IMG/VR virus record: IMGVR_UViG_3300043446_003016 | Location: 1 to 29,812 of that record | Origin: a virus | DNA: 29,812 nucleotides | Reading direction: 5' to 3' (one strand) | Part shown: piece by piece, positions 7,514-15,580 of the stretch | How positions within the stretch are numbered: position 1 is the first letter of the stretch | Layout of the letters: each line of letters begins with the position of its first letter | Made by a program: the position numbers and the translations under genes | The notes under the pieces: model-generated | Told to the model about the DNA's origin: nothing | The model's database searches: none | The model's input: only the letters and a program-made list of their open reading frames with translations

Positions 7514-7992
7514 TTAACGAATTATGGTCAGGAGAAAGATACACCACTGAAGAACTAAACGCACGACTGAAGTTTTTCATTGGTATCGTTTTAGGTCTAA
7601 CACTATTTGGTATTGTTTTTGTTGTTCTGTATAGTTTGATTTTTGTTACTCAGCCAATGAACGGCATGAGTCCTGTTGACAATAAGTTTTTTGAATTGAT
7701 TATTCCAATTGCTACATTCTTGACTGGTACATTGTCGGGTATTATGTTAGCAGGTGATGATAAAGAGTTGAGAGCAAAGGCACTTGAAGCAGCAAACAAG
7801 CCACCTCCACCATCTCCACCACCAGCTCCAGTAAGTTCAGTGGGCTTTAGTTCACCAACGAGCATGGCTGGGTTTGCAGCACCAATGGGTATGTCTGCTG
7901 GATTTGATGCATTTGCATCATTTGCACCAACAGTGGCAACAGGTTTTGGTGGTAAAGAAGCACCAGCACAGCCACCACATCCAGAACTGTGA
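7510..7992 (+). CDS. Two-helix membrane protein with Pro/Ala/Gly tail, holin candidate (160 aa)
   Basis: Two strong membrane segments (about 24-48 and 64-82) are followed by a short charged stretch (DDKELRAKALEAANK), a proline run (PPPPSPPPAP) and a low-complexity Ala/Phe/Gly/Ser tail. I prefer the ATG at 7510 over 7504 because AAAGGAG (7496-7502) sits 7 bases before it and because it makes an ATGA overlap with the previous stop. Two membrane helices within a lysis cassette fit a class II holin, but the long tail is unusual, and the neighbour at 7989 is an equally good candidate. Confidence 0.65.
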   Translation: MINELWSGERYTTEELNARLKFFIGIVLGLTLFGIVFVVLYSLIFVTQPMNGMSPVDNKFFELIIPIATFLTGTLSGIMLAGDDKELRAKALEAANKPPPPSPPPAPVSSVGFSSPTSMAGFAAPMGMSAGFDAFASFAPTVATGFGGKEAPAQPPHPEL

Positions 7993-8216
7993 AAAAATTT
8001 ATGATACAAATGCTCACCGCTGAAGGTGAGCAACAGCCTAGCAGCAAAAGGTTCATTACCTTTTTGGCGTTCCTTTTGCTTGCTACTGGTTTTATTGCCG
8101 AATTGTTTTTTGAAAAGAAATTGAATCCTCAGACACTTGATGTTATAATGTATGTTGTGCTTGGTGGATTGGGATTTACCGCAACCGAAAAATTTGTTTC
8201 GAAGGAAGAAAAATGA
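7989..8216 (+). CDS. Small two-helix membrane protein, holin candidate (75 aa)
   Basis: The GTG start overlaps the previous stop (GTGA). The protein has two hydrophobic segments (about 21-41 and 50-66) separated by a charged turn (FFEKKLNPQT) and a charged C-terminus. At 75 residues with two membrane spans it has the size and plan of many phage holins, and it sits between endolysin-linked genes. An alternative start at the ATG 12 bases downstream would shorten the N-terminus by four residues. I cannot separate holin from another small membrane protein by sequence alone. Confidence 0.65.
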   Translation: MKKFMIQMLTAEGEQQPSSKRFITFLAFLLLATGFIAELFFEKKLNPQTLDVIMYVVLGGLGFTATEKFVSKEEK

Positions 8217-8410
8217 AAAAAGAAATTGCATTCTTATCCATGATTTTGGCTCTGCTTTTCGTACCACTAAGCAAAGGCGCTTTTGCTGCTGAAGAAAAGA
8301 AAGTGTGTGTCAAAGAGTTTGATAACAAAACTAAAAAAGAAAAAGAAGTCTGCAAGACTATCAAAGTCCACAAAAAACTGGAAGGTACAGCGATACCTGA
8401 TAAGAAGTAA
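8213..8410 (+). CDS. Small secreted Lys-rich protein (65 aa)
   Basis: MKKEIAFLSMILALLFVPLSKGAFAAEEKK is a Sec signal peptide with probable cleavage after AFA. The mature part is only about 40 residues, highly charged, with two cysteines (KVCVKEF and KEVCKTI) that could pair. It would end up in the periplasm. It overlaps the upstream gene by 4 bp and precedes an XhlA-like gene, so it belongs to the envelope/lysis cluster. Function unknown. Confidence 0.7.
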   Translation: MKKEIAFLSMILALLFVPLSKGAFAAEEKKVCVKEFDNKTKKEKEVCKTIKVHKKLEGTAIPDKK

Positions 8411-8413
8411 GCA

Positions 8414-8842
8414 ATGGACGGAGATGTAGCACTCAAAGTGGAAGTTGGCGTTCTCAAAGAGAAAGTCAACACACTTGTTGACCTTTGTGAAAAGATGGAT
8501 CGTGTTATCGAGAAACTCTCAGATAACAATTCATCGGTGGTCAACCAAATTTACAAAGACATGGACAAACGCAAAGAAGATACCGTTAGCGATATTAAGG
8601 AACTTCATTCGAGGATTACTACCACAGACAGAAATCTATCCGATAAGATTGAACTGACAGAACGTAGAATCATGGATGAAATCAAATCGTTGCGTGACCA
8701 TATCACCGAACACAATCAAAAAGAAGACGATGACCTAAAGTCTTTGATGCAGTGGAAGTGGATGGTCGCCGGCGGCGTTGTGGTTGTCGCATGGATTATT
8801 TCTAACGTAAAATTCGAATACCTGGCAAAGTTTTTTAATTGA
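8414..8842 (+). CDS. Coiled-coil protein with C-terminal membrane anchor, XhlA-like (142 aa)
   Basis: Residues 1-110 are a long amphipathic, heptad-like helix (KEKVNTLVDLCEKMDRVIEK and onward), followed by WKWMVAGGVVVVAWIISNVKF (about 112-132) as a single membrane segment near the C-terminus. That is the plan of haemolysin XhlA-type proteins, which in some phages assist holin-dependent lysis. The placement at the end of the lysis cassette supports it. There is no signal peptide. The assignment rests on architecture only. Confidence 0.65.
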   Translation: MDGDVALKVEVGVLKEKVNTLVDLCEKMDRVIEKLSDNNSSVVNQIYKDMDKRKEDTVSDIKELHSRITTTDRNLSDKIELTERRIMDEIKSLRDHITEHNQKEDDDLKSLMQWKWMVAGGVVVVAWIISNVKFEYLAKFFN

Positions 8843-8871
8843 TTGATTTTCTTGAGCAGTAGTGTTATAAT
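8843..8871 (+). promoter_or_regulatory. Sigma70-like promoter TTGATT-17-TATAAT before the primase gene
   Basis: A -35 box TTGATT (8843-8848) and a perfect -10 TATAAT (8866-8871) are separated by 17 bp. The expected start point, about seven bases past the -10, is 8878, the A of the primase ATG. No ribosome-binding site lies between them. It separates the late lysis genes from the nucleotide/replication block and fits early expression by host RNA polymerase. Confidence 0.75.
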
Positions 8872-8877
8872 GAATGT

Positions 8878-9927
8878 ATGGCTCTTTATATTGATACAAA
8901 ATATGTGAGATTGACCTCTTCACGCTTGCGTAATTTCAAGCAGAAGGGTGACAATCTGTGGAACTTCTCTTGCCCGTATTGTGGAGATTCCAAAACTAAC
9001 AAAATCAAAGCCCGTGGTTATATTTTTGCCAAGGGCAATGATTTATTCTATCGCTGTCATAACTGTGGAGTAGGAACAAATGTCGCCAATTTCCTCAAGC
9101 ACATCGACCCATCCTTACATGGAGAATATGTACTCGAAAAGTACAAGTCGGGCACAACCGGAACTGCCAACACGTATCACAGAAAGAGTGAGTTTTCACC
9201 ACGAATCGTCACCAACCCACCCAAATTTGGTCACATCAAAAAGCGCAGCATATTTGAACATGGGGAATGGCTCAGTAACTTACCAAGTGGACATTTTTGT
9301 CTAACATACGCTGAGAATCGTTTAATACCTGAAGAACATTATGATAAGTTGTTGTTCACTTCAAACTACAAAGCATTTTGTGATGCGCTTATACCAAATC
9401 ACGATAAGAAACTAGTTGAAGACGCTAGGCTAGTTATACCATATTTTAATTACCAGAACGAACTAATTGCTGTGTCTGGTCGTGCTTTAGAGACAAGCGA
9501 CCGCACACTACGCTATGTTACATTGAGAACAGATGAATCAACAAGTAAACTTGTCTTTGGTATGGACAGAGTTGATTTAAAGAAACGTGTTTATCTTGTA
9601 GAAGGTCCACTAGATAGTTTGTTTCTGAATAATTGTGTAGCATCGGGTGATGCTAATTTATCTTTAACAGTGAAAAATATTCATGCAGAAAAAATTACCT
9701 TGGTATTTGATAATGAACCAAGAAATAAAGAAGTGTGTAAATTGATTGAGGATGCTATCAAATCAAATCATAATGTTGTAATTTGGCCTGATAACATTGA
9801 AGGTAAAGATATAAATGAGATGGTGCTGAACGGTTTTTCAACAGGCGAAATTCAGGAAATCATAGATAGTAATACATTTTATGGACTTGAGGCTATAGCC
9901 AAATTTACTTTTTGGAAGAAATTATGA
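8878..9927 (+). CDS. DNA primase, T4 gp61-type (349 aa)
   Basis: Synthesises RNA primers for lagging-strand replication together with the phage helicase. The N-terminal zinc ribbon is clear: CPYCGDS (C32, C35) and CHNCG (C60, C63). A central region leads to a TOPRIM domain with VYLVEGPLDS (E242) and LVFDNEP (D278), the metal-binding acidic residues. About 350 residues matches gp61. The start is just behind a strong sigma70-like promoter and lacks a Shine-Dalgarno, so the message is probably leaderless. The stop overlaps thyX by 4 bp. The partner helicase (gp41) is not in the window. Confidence 0.9.
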   Translation: MALYIDTKYVRLTSSRLRNFKQKGDNLWNFSCPYCGDSKTNKIKARGYIFAKGNDLFYRCHNCGVGTNVANFLKHIDPSLHGEYVLEKYKSGTTGTANTYHRKSEFSPRIVTNPPKFGHIKKRSIFEHGEWLSNLPSGHFCLTYAENRLIPEEHYDKLLFTSNYKAFCDALIPNHDKKLVEDARLVIPYFNYQNELIAVSGRALETSDRTLRYVTLRTDESTSKLVFGMDRVDLKKRVYLVEGPLDSLFLNNCVASGDANLSLTVKNIHAEKITLVFDNEPRNKEVCKLIEDAIKSNHNVVIWPDNIEGKDINEMVLNGFSTGEIQEIIDSNTFYGLEAIAKFTFWKKL

Positions 9928-10577
9928 ATGTGAAGTTAGTTGGTATAACGTTACCATTAAATGGTTACAGTTCTGCTGAAGATTTGATTGTGCATATGGC
10001 ACGTGTATCAAATCCAAGCAATCAGGGAATGAACAGTGACCCTGCAAAATTGATTCGTTATCTTATCAAAAATCAACATTGGTCACCATTTGAAATGGTC
10101 AATGTCGTTATGGAAATAAACACTACAAGAGACATTGCAAGACAAATCTTGCGACATCGTAGTTTTTCTTTTCAAGAGTTCAGCCAAAGATATGCTGATC
10201 CAACAAAAGATTTAGGTTTTGAACTACGTGAAGCAAGATTACAAGACACAAAGAATCGTCAAAACTCTATTGAGACTGACGATAATGAATTACAGTCGGA
10301 ATGGAAAGTTAAGCAAGTCAATCTAATTGCTGAAGCAAAAGCAGCATATGATTGGGCGATAGCAAATGGTATTGCAAAAGAACAAGCACGTGTAGTATTA
10401 CCAGAAGGCAACACACAGTCACGTATGTACATGAATGGTACATTACGTAGTTGGATCCACTACTGTCAGTTGCGTATGGAAAATGGCACACAAAAAGAAC
10501 ATATGAATGTAGCAAAAGCATGTTGGGAAATTATTGAATATAAATTTCCAAATGTAGTGGCAGCACTAGAAAAATAA
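9924..10577 (+). CDS. thyX: FAD-dependent thymidylate synthase ThyX (217 aa)
   Basis: Converts dUMP to dTMP with methylenetetrahydrofolate and FAD/NADPH. The signature RHRxxSxxExSxR is exact (RHRSFSFQEFSQR, residues 77-89), and the C-terminal LRSWIHYCQLRM region matches the family. Length is normal for ThyX. I place the start at ATG 9924 (ATGA overlap, GGAAG upstream) rather than an in-frame TTG at 9912. It sits between primase and ribonucleotide reductase, so the cluster supplies dNTPs. ThyX frees the phage from dependence on dihydrofolate reductase for thymidine synthesis. Confidence 0.95.
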   Translation: MNVKLVGITLPLNGYSSAEDLIVHMARVSNPSNQGMNSDPAKLIRYLIKNQHWSPFEMVNVVMEINTTRDIARQILRHRSFSFQEFSQRYADPTKDLGFELREARLQDTKNRQNSIETDDNELQSEWKVKQVNLIAEAKAAYDWAIANGIAKEQARVVLPEGNTQSRMYMNGTLRSWIHYCQLRMENGTQKEHMNVAKACWEIIEYKFPNVVAALEK

Positions 10578-10590
10578 CAATGGAGAAGAA

Positions 10591-12384
10591 ATGGTAGATA
10601 AGAGCAGCATTACAATAGACTATACAAGGGATAACTTATTTGATGAACTCGGAATTAAAAGACTTAGAGAATCGTACATGCGTGAGGACGAAACAAGCCC
10701 ACAAGAAAGATTCGCATTCGTATCCGCAGCCTTTGCATCCAATCCTGATCATGCTCAAAGGCTTTACGATTATTCTAGTAAGCACTGGCTTTCTTATTCT
10801 ACTCCTATCTTATCTTTTGGCCGCAGTAAGCGTGGTCTGCCTATCAGTTGTTTTCTACCCTATTTGGATGATTCAGCGGAAGGTTTGGTCAATACTCTTT
10901 CGGAAGTAAATTGGTTATCAATGTTGGGAGGTGGTGTTGGAATCGGCTTGGGAATTCGTTCTGCTGACGATAAGTCCGTTGGTATTATGCCTCACTTACG
11001 TACTTACGATGCATCTTCATTGGCATATAGACAAGGTCGTACAAGGCGTGGCTCTTATGCTGCTTATCTTGACATTTCTCATCCTGATATTATCAATTTC
11101 TTAGAGATGAGAAAGCCAACTGGTGATCCTAATCTGCGTACACTAAATCTGCATCATGGCATCAACATCACCGATGACTTTATGCAACTGATTGAAAAAT
11201 GTATGCTTGACCATGATGCTGATGATACATGGGAACTCAAAGACCCACACTCAGGTGAAGTCAAAGATAAAATATCGGCACGTGAATTGTGGCAACGCAT
11301 ACTTGAAACACGTATGCTCACTGGTGAACCATACATTCATTTCATTGACACATCAAATCGTTTGATGCCAGAGTTTCAGAAAGAAAAAGGCCTGAGCATC
11401 AAACAATCAAATCTTTGCAGTGAAATTATTTTACCTACAGATAAACAACGCACAGCAGTTTGCTGTCTTTCGTCTGTAAACTTGGAGTATTATGATGATT
11501 GGAAAAATGATAAACTTTTTCTGCGGGACGTGGCGGAAATGCTTGATAATGTACTTCAGTATTTTATTGACAATGCTCCTGATGCTATACACAGAGCCAG
11601 GTTCTCTGCTCAACAAGAGCGCAGCATTGGCGTGGGGGCTCTTGGCTATCATGCTCTTCTACAGAAGAAAAATGTGGCGTTCGAATCAGCAGTAGCAAAG
11701 TCACTGAACAATCAAGTATTCAAACATATTCGTGAGAGATTAGATGATGCAAATTACGAACTCGGAAAAGAAAGAGGTGAGGCTCCTGATGCTGTTGGTA
11801 CAGGTAAAAGGTTTAGCCATATGCTTGCCATTGCTCCTAATGCTTCATCTTCCATTATTATGGGCAATACTAGTCCCTCCGTTGAGCCTTACCGTGCTAA
11901 TGCTTATAGACAAGACACTCTTTCAGGCGCTTTTCTAAACAAGAATAAATTTCTAGATAAAATTATTCAGGAGAAATGTAATGCAGACAGCAAATTGGAT
12001 TATCAAGAAATCTGGTCAAGTATCATTGCAAACGACGGTTCCGTCCAGCACTTGGATTTCCTGGATGACTACACCAAAGATGTCTACAAAACTGGTATGG
12101 AAATTGACCAAAGATGGGTTGTGGACCACGCCGCTGACAGACAGCATTACATTGACCAGGCGCAATCCATTAACCTCTTTTTTAGACCTGATGTAAATGT
12201 TAAATACCTTCATGCAGTACACTTTCAAGCATGGAAGCAAGGACTTAAAACATTGTACTACTGTCGTTCAGAAAAACTAGCAAAGGCTGACAAAGTATCC
12301 AAAAAGATTGAACGAGAAATCATTCAAGAAATTGATTTGAAGCAACTGGCTACCGAGGAGGTCTGTTTAGCATGTGAGGGCTAA
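10591..12384 (+). CDS. nrdA: Ribonucleoside-diphosphate reductase, class I alpha subunit (597 aa)
   Basis: Reduces NDPs to dNDPs with the NrdB radical subunit encoded at 14530. Catalytic landmarks are present: the active-site Cys in LPISCFLP, the NLCSEI motif (cysteine and Glu), the second redox Cys in AVCCLSSVNL, and a C-terminal redox pair in EEVCLACEG. The protein is short (E. coli and T4 NrdA are about 750 aa), and the N-terminus has no ATP-cone. Allosteric overall-activity control by dATP therefore seems absent, which suits a phage needing continuous dNTP supply. TGGAGAAGAA lies upstream as ribosome site. NrdB is separated from it by several small genes. Confidence 0.95.
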   Translation: MVDKSSITIDYTRDNLFDELGIKRLRESYMREDETSPQERFAFVSAAFASNPDHAQRLYDYSSKHWLSYSTPILSFGRSKRGLPISCFLPYLDDSAEGLVNTLSEVNWLSMLGGGVGIGLGIRSADDKSVGIMPHLRTYDASSLAYRQGRTRRGSYAAYLDISHPDIINFLEMRKPTGDPNLRTLNLHHGINITDDFMQLIEKCMLDHDADDTWELKDPHSGEVKDKISARELWQRILETRMLTGEPYIHFIDTSNRLMPEFQKEKGLSIKQSNLCSEIILPTDKQRTAVCCLSSVNLEYYDDWKNDKLFLRDVAEMLDNVLQYFIDNAPDAIHRARFSAQQERSIGVGALGYHALLQKKNVAFESAVAKSLNNQVFKHIRERLDDANYELGKERGEAPDAVGTGKRFSHMLAIAPNASSSIIMGNTSPSVEPYRANAYRQDTLSGAFLNKNKFLDKIIQEKCNADSKLDYQEIWSSIIANDGSVQHLDFLDDYTKDVYKTGMEIDQRWVVDHAADRQHYIDQAQSINLFFRPDVNVKYLHAVHFQAWKQGLKTLYYCRSEKLAKADKVSKKIEREIIQEIDLKQLATEEVCLACEG

Positions 12385-12507
12385 ATGTCATTCGAACTAA
12401 ATCCAAAAAAACAAAAGCCGCATCCAAAAAGGCCAACTTACAAGGAAAAAACTCCTGTTCAACAACCAAAGAAAAAAGAGCAGGAGAATAAAAAAGAAGA
12501 AAAATGA
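12385..12507 (+). CDS. Lys-rich small protein (40 aa)
   Basis: A 40-residue, very basic and Pro/Gln-containing peptide (MSFELNPKKQKPHPKRP, then PKKKEQENKKEEK). It starts at the base after the nrdA stop and ends in an ATGA overlap with the next gene. The tight placement with no spare bases is the reason I count it as a gene. It looks unstructured and might bind nucleic acid. Function unknown. Confidence 0.55.
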   Translation: MSFELNPKKQKPHPKRPTYKEKTPVQQPKKKEQENKKEEK

Positions 12508-13145
12508 GTTGTACAATTGCTCTTTTTGTACAGCACCCAAGGTGTTCTGTACAATCATGTAATGGTGTAATCAAAGCACTAGGTGCTAACTATAACTACA
12601 AACTTTTTACCAAACATGAAATTGAAGACGACTACTTTAACGATGTGGATATTGTTTGCTTTCCTGGTGGCATTGGCGATGCTGACACCTATGACCATAT
12701 GTTTAAATATCATGAATCTGGTGTCAGACAATACATTAAGAATGGTGGTAGATTTCTCGGTATTTGCATGGGTGCTTATTGGGCTGACCACAATTTTTTG
12801 GACATTGTGGATGGCATTGAAGCCAAACAATACATACGACGACCAAATACCTGTACTAAACGATATTATTCCAAAGCAGTTGAATGTGACTGGCAAGGCA
12901 ATACAGACAGGTTCTTCTTTTACGATGGACCTGCATTTATCGGAGATGAATCAAAGTTCGAAACAATTGCCAGATACAGCAACGGTGATCCAGCAGCAGT
13001 CATACAAAACAAAATAGGACTAATTGGTCCACACTTAGAAGCAGAAGAGTATTGGTACAGTAAACCATATCTACATAAACATTGGCATCAAGGGAGACAT
13101 CATAAACTTTTGAGAGAGTTTGTGAATAGATTATTGGAGAAGTAA
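12504..13145 (+). CDS. Class I glutamine-amidotransferase-like protein, BPL_N-type (213 aa)
   Basis: Residues 45-95 contain DVDIVCFPGGIGDADTYD and RFLGICMGAYW, the nucleophile elbow of class I GATase-like/DJ-1 superfamily proteins with Cys88 as candidate nucleophile. The combination with a PGG oxyanion loop and a C-terminal GPHLEAEEYWY histidine region resembles the biotin-protein-ligase N-terminal (BPL_N) family. No ligase or synthetase domain is attached, so the substrate is unknown. It is encoded within the nrd operon, overlapping the upstream small gene by 4 bp. It could release ammonia, act as a peptidase-like hydrolase or modify a nucleotide; none is established. Confidence 0.7.
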   Translation: MSCTIALFVQHPRCSVQSCNGVIKALGANYNYKLFTKHEIEDDYFNDVDIVCFPGGIGDADTYDHMFKYHESGVRQYIKNGGRFLGICMGAYWADHNFLDIVDGIEAKQYIRRPNTCTKRYYSKAVECDWQGNTDRFFFYDGPAFIGDESKFETIARYSNGDPAAVIQNKIGLIGPHLEAEEYWYSKPYLHKHWHQGRHHKLLREFVNRLLEK

Positions 13146-13146
13146 C

Positions 13147-13275
13147 ATGATACTTGAAATTATGATGTGGGGTTTCTTTTCAGCATGGGGCTGGTTCGGA
13201 GCCAATTATATCAAAGAACAAATCTGGCCACCTGAGCCACCACCAGTAGAAAAGAAAGTCGAAGAGAAAAAATAA
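13147..13275 (+). CDS. Small membrane-anchored protein (42 aa)
   Basis: MILEIMMWGFFSAWGWFGANY forms one hydrophobic helix. It is followed by IKEQIWPPEPPPVEKKVEEKK, a proline-rich and charged tail, probably cytoplasmic or periplasmic. TTGGAGAAGTAAC upstream provides a ribosome site, and the stop overlaps the next start (TAATG). Similar 40-50 aa membrane peptides are common beside nrd genes in aquatic T4-like phages, from memory. Function unknown. Confidence 0.65.
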   Translation: MILEIMMWGFFSAWGWFGANYIKEQIWPPEPPPVEKKVEEKK

Positions 13276-13529
13276 TGTGGGCATATATTTTTACATTTGT
13301 TTGTATGTTTGTTACAGACATTGTTTATACACAGTTACTTAAATCAGTACAAAACGATAGACCAATGGCATCAAGTATTTGGGCATCAGCAATTACATTT
13401 TTAGGTGGTGTAGCAATCATCAACTACACAAACGACAACATGATGATCATACCAGCAGTTCTTGGTGCATTTGCAGGAACATATGTTGGCATGAAATTTC
13501 ATTTACATGAGAAAAAATGGCACATTTAG
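13275..13529 (+). CDS. Small multi-pass membrane protein (84 aa)
   Basis: Three hydrophobic segments can be seen (about 2-19, 32-50 and 56-74), with a charged turn QNDRPMA and a His/Lys-rich end (HLHEKKWHI). It probably spans the inner membrane three times. Conserved-looking TDIVYTQLLKSVQNDRP resembles small membrane proteins of other T4-like phages that have no assigned function. It overlaps both neighbours (TAATG at the start, 13 bp at the end), so it belongs to the same operon as nrdA. Confidence 0.65.
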   Translation: MWAYIFTFVCMFVTDIVYTQLLKSVQNDRPMASSIWASAITFLGGVAIINYTNDNMMIIPAVLGAFAGTYVGMKFHLHEKKWHI

Positions 13530-14149
13530 TAGCAAATCTGCCACCTGTACATTGTTACATACGCAAGGAGTTTCTGTATGATTTTGAGAAAGGTCATGGT
13601 GAGTATGAGCCATGTATCTGGGTTACAATCAAAAGCATCAGAAGTCAAGCATTCAGAATAGAGGCATATTTACCAAACTATGGCGCACTTTACGATAAAC
13701 TACCATTACATGCTTTTGTTAGCAGAACGGATAATCTCCCAAAAACTTTTTTACCTTTAGACACATTGCAAATTTGGGATTGTTTCAGTTATGATTTCAC
13801 TGTGATACAAAAAGCATTTGTGCGTAATCTTACATGCAAGTTTTATGCCAAAGACAAACAGTTCTACGAAGGCAACTATTTGTTTACTGTAGACCATTCG
13901 GCACCAGATTTAAATATTATAGATACAAGTTATGCTGAATGGCCAGAAGATCATAAGAGTTTCAATTTCATTGAATTATACAACGGTCAGTATGCAGCAC
14001 AGCCAAATAATCGTTGTTTGTTTTTAGACGCAGCAAGTAATCCAAAAGAACTAAAGTTTCCAGATTTTAAAGTTTGTACCAAGAAGTATGTTGTAGAACA
14101 AAATCCCAAATGGTCTTTGGGTGACACTGAAACAGTAATGTATGAATAG
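13517..14149 (+). CDS. Phage protein of unknown function in the nrd operon (210 aa)
   Basis: A soluble, aromatic-rich protein (many Tyr, Phe, Trp, His) starting MAHLVANLPPVHCYIRKEFLYD, with FNFIELYNGQYAAQPNNRCLF late in the sequence. I see no catalytic motif, signal peptide or membrane segment. Proteins of this size and composition lie between nrdA and nrdB in related phages, as far as I recall, but the role is not known. It overlaps the upstream membrane protein gene by 13 bp and is followed by AGGAGAAATT, the ribosome site of the next small gene. Confidence 0.65.
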   Translation: MAHLVANLPPVHCYIRKEFLYDFEKGHGEYEPCIWVTIKSIRSQAFRIEAYLPNYGALYDKLPLHAFVSRTDNLPKTFLPLDTLQIWDCFSYDFTVIQKAFVRNLTCKFYAKDKQFYEGNYLFTVDHSAPDLNIIDTSYAEWPEDHKSFNFIELYNGQYAAQPNNRCLFLDAASNPKELKFPDFKVCTKKYVVEQNPKWSLGDTETVMYE

Positions 14150-14157
14150 GAGAAATT

Positions 14158-14295
14158 ATGTCAGTTAAAGCACCTAACGTGAACAAACACAAAACAGTAC
14201 ACAAACGCACAAAACAAGGCGGTCAAAAGAAAACAGCATCAATGAATAAACATGAAAAGCGTTCACATAAAAAATATAGAGGTCAAGGCAAATGA
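14158..14295 (+). CDS. Small highly basic protein (45 aa)
   Basis: About half the residues are Lys, Arg, His or Gln (for example NKHKTVHKRTKQGGQKK). It has no hydrophobic core and resembles a small nucleic-acid-binding or ribosomal-like basic peptide. AGGAG sits 5-6 bases before the ATG, and the stop overlaps the thioredoxin start (AATGA), which supports it being translated. Function unknown. Confidence 0.6.
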   Translation: MSVKAPNVNKHKTVHKRTKQGGQKKTASMNKHEKRSHKKYRGQGK

Positions 14296-14537
14296 AAAAG
14301 GTCGTTAGATTTACAGCATCATGGTGTGGTCCATGTAAGATGTTAGCAAAGACACTAGAAGATGTACAAACAAATGTGCCAATTGAAGTAATTGACATTG
14401 ACGCACAACCAGAAATAGCAGCAGAATTTGGTATTCGTGGTGTACCAACATTGGTGATGATGGAAGATAACATGGCAACAAAAAGATTAGTAGGTAATAA
14501 GACAAAACAAGAACTAGAGGCATTCATCAATGATTAA
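14292..14537 (+). CDS. Thioredoxin-like protein (81 aa)
   Basis: Redox protein with the thioredoxin active site WCGPCK (C12, C15) and cis-proline P52 in RGVPTLVM. At 81 residues it is shorter than bacterial thioredoxin (about 105), lacking the first strand/helix, as is common for phage thioredoxin/glutaredoxin proteins. It lies directly upstream of nrdB and overlaps it by 8 bp, so it most likely reduces the C-terminal cysteine pair of NrdA. It could also serve other thiol targets in the host. Confidence 0.88.
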   Translation: MKKVVRFTASWCGPCKMLAKTLEDVQTNVPIEVIDIDAQPEIAAEFGIRGVPTLVMMEDNMATKRLVGNKTKQELEAFIND

Positions 14538-15522
14538 AAAGCAAGATACAAAACTAACAGACGAAAGAACATCATTCAAACCATTTGCATATCCTTGGGC
14601 ATACGAAAGTTGGCTCAAACATGAACAGAGTCACTGGCTTCACACGGAAGTTCCAATGCTTGAAGATGTTAAGGATTGGAAGAATAAACTTACGAAAGAC
14701 GAAAAGAATTTTCTTACTCATATATTCAGATTTTTTACTCAGGGTGACATTGATGTTGCGGGTGGCTATGTTAATAATTACCTACCTTATTTCCCTCAAC
14801 CTGAAGTAAGAATGATGCTGTTAGGTTTTGCAGCACGTGAAGCATTACACATCGCAGCATACTCACATCTAATTGAAACACTTGGTATGCCAGACACCAC
14901 ATACACGGAGTTTATGGAATATGACGAAATGCGTTCAAAACACGATTATATTCTTGGTATTAGCACACAGAATGGCGATAGGGCTTCTACTGCTGCTCAT
15001 ATTGCAGTATTCTCTGCTTTCACCGAAGGGATGCAACTATTCAGTTCCTTTATCATGCTACTTAACTTCCCACGCCAAGGTAAAATGAGAGGCATGGGTC
15101 AGATTATTACTTGGTCAATCGTGGATGAAACACAACACGCTGAGTCTATGATTAAATTATTCCGAACCTATATTGAAGAAAATAAGCAGATATGGAATGA
15201 CGACCTTAAATCAAAAATTTATACTATTGCTGAAAAAATGGTTGAACTTGAAGATAAGTTTATTGATCTTGCTTTTAATATGGGTGACATGTCTGGTCTA
15301 TCTGCTGATGACGTTAAACTTTACATACGCTACATTGCTGATCGTCGCCTCATTAGTCTGGGTCTCAAGGGTGTATTCAAGGTTAAAAAGAATCCGCTTC
15401 CATGGGTTGAAGAGATGATCAATGCACCAACACACACAAACTTTTTTGAGAATCGTGCAACAGATTATTCAAAAGGTGCATTGACAGGCAATTGGGAAAC
15501 TGTTTGGGGTAAAGCAGCGTAA
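14530..15522 (+). CDS. nrdB: Ribonucleoside-diphosphate reductase, class I beta subunit (330 aa)
   Basis: Holds the di-iron/tyrosyl-radical cofactor that activates NrdA. Ligands and radical residue are in place: D73 (or D75) in QGDIDVA, E104 and H107 in REALHIAAY, the radical tyrosine Y111 at the normal spacing, E166 in FTEGMQL, and E200/H203 in DETQHAES. This is therefore a conventional Tyr-radical subunit, not a Tyr-less variant. Length fits phage NrdB. It starts within the thioredoxin gene and is followed by a hairpin terminator, which closes the nucleotide-metabolism block. Confidence 0.95.
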   Translation: MIKKQDTKLTDERTSFKPFAYPWAYESWLKHEQSHWLHTEVPMLEDVKDWKNKLTKDEKNFLTHIFRFFTQGDIDVAGGYVNNYLPYFPQPEVRMMLLGFAAREALHIAAYSHLIETLGMPDTTYTEFMEYDEMRSKHDYILGISTQNGDRASTAAHIAVFSAFTEGMQLFSSFIMLLNFPRQGKMRGMGQIITWSIVDETQHAESMIKLFRTYIEENKQIWNDDLKSKIYTIAEKMVELEDKFIDLAFNMGDMSGLSADDVKLYIRYIADRRLISLGLKGVFKVKKNPLPWVEEMINAPTHTNFFENRATDYSKGALTGNWETVWGKAA

Positions 15523-15534
15523 TACTAAATATAA

Positions 15535-15561
15535 AGTCTGATTGTCTTCGGCGGTCAGACT
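15535..15561 (+). terminator. Hairpin terminator after nrdB
   Basis: AGTCTGA and TCAGACT form a 7-bp perfect stem, extended by wobble pairs around a TTCG-containing loop, and followed by an A/T-rich stretch. It closes the nucleotide block and separates it from pstS. The downstream run is of A rather than T on this strand, so efficiency is uncertain. ACTAAATA (15524-15531, 6 of 8 to the late consensus) lies just before it. Confidence 0.6.
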
Positions 15562-15580
15562 ATTAAAAAAAATTCTAAAT

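Noticed and set aside
7650-8267. A long minus-strand reading frame of 205 codons opposite the holin-region genes.
   Set aside because: It is opposite four well-supported + strand genes with ribosome sites and stop-start overlaps, and its composition is that of an antisense shadow. Every other recognisable gene is on the + strand.
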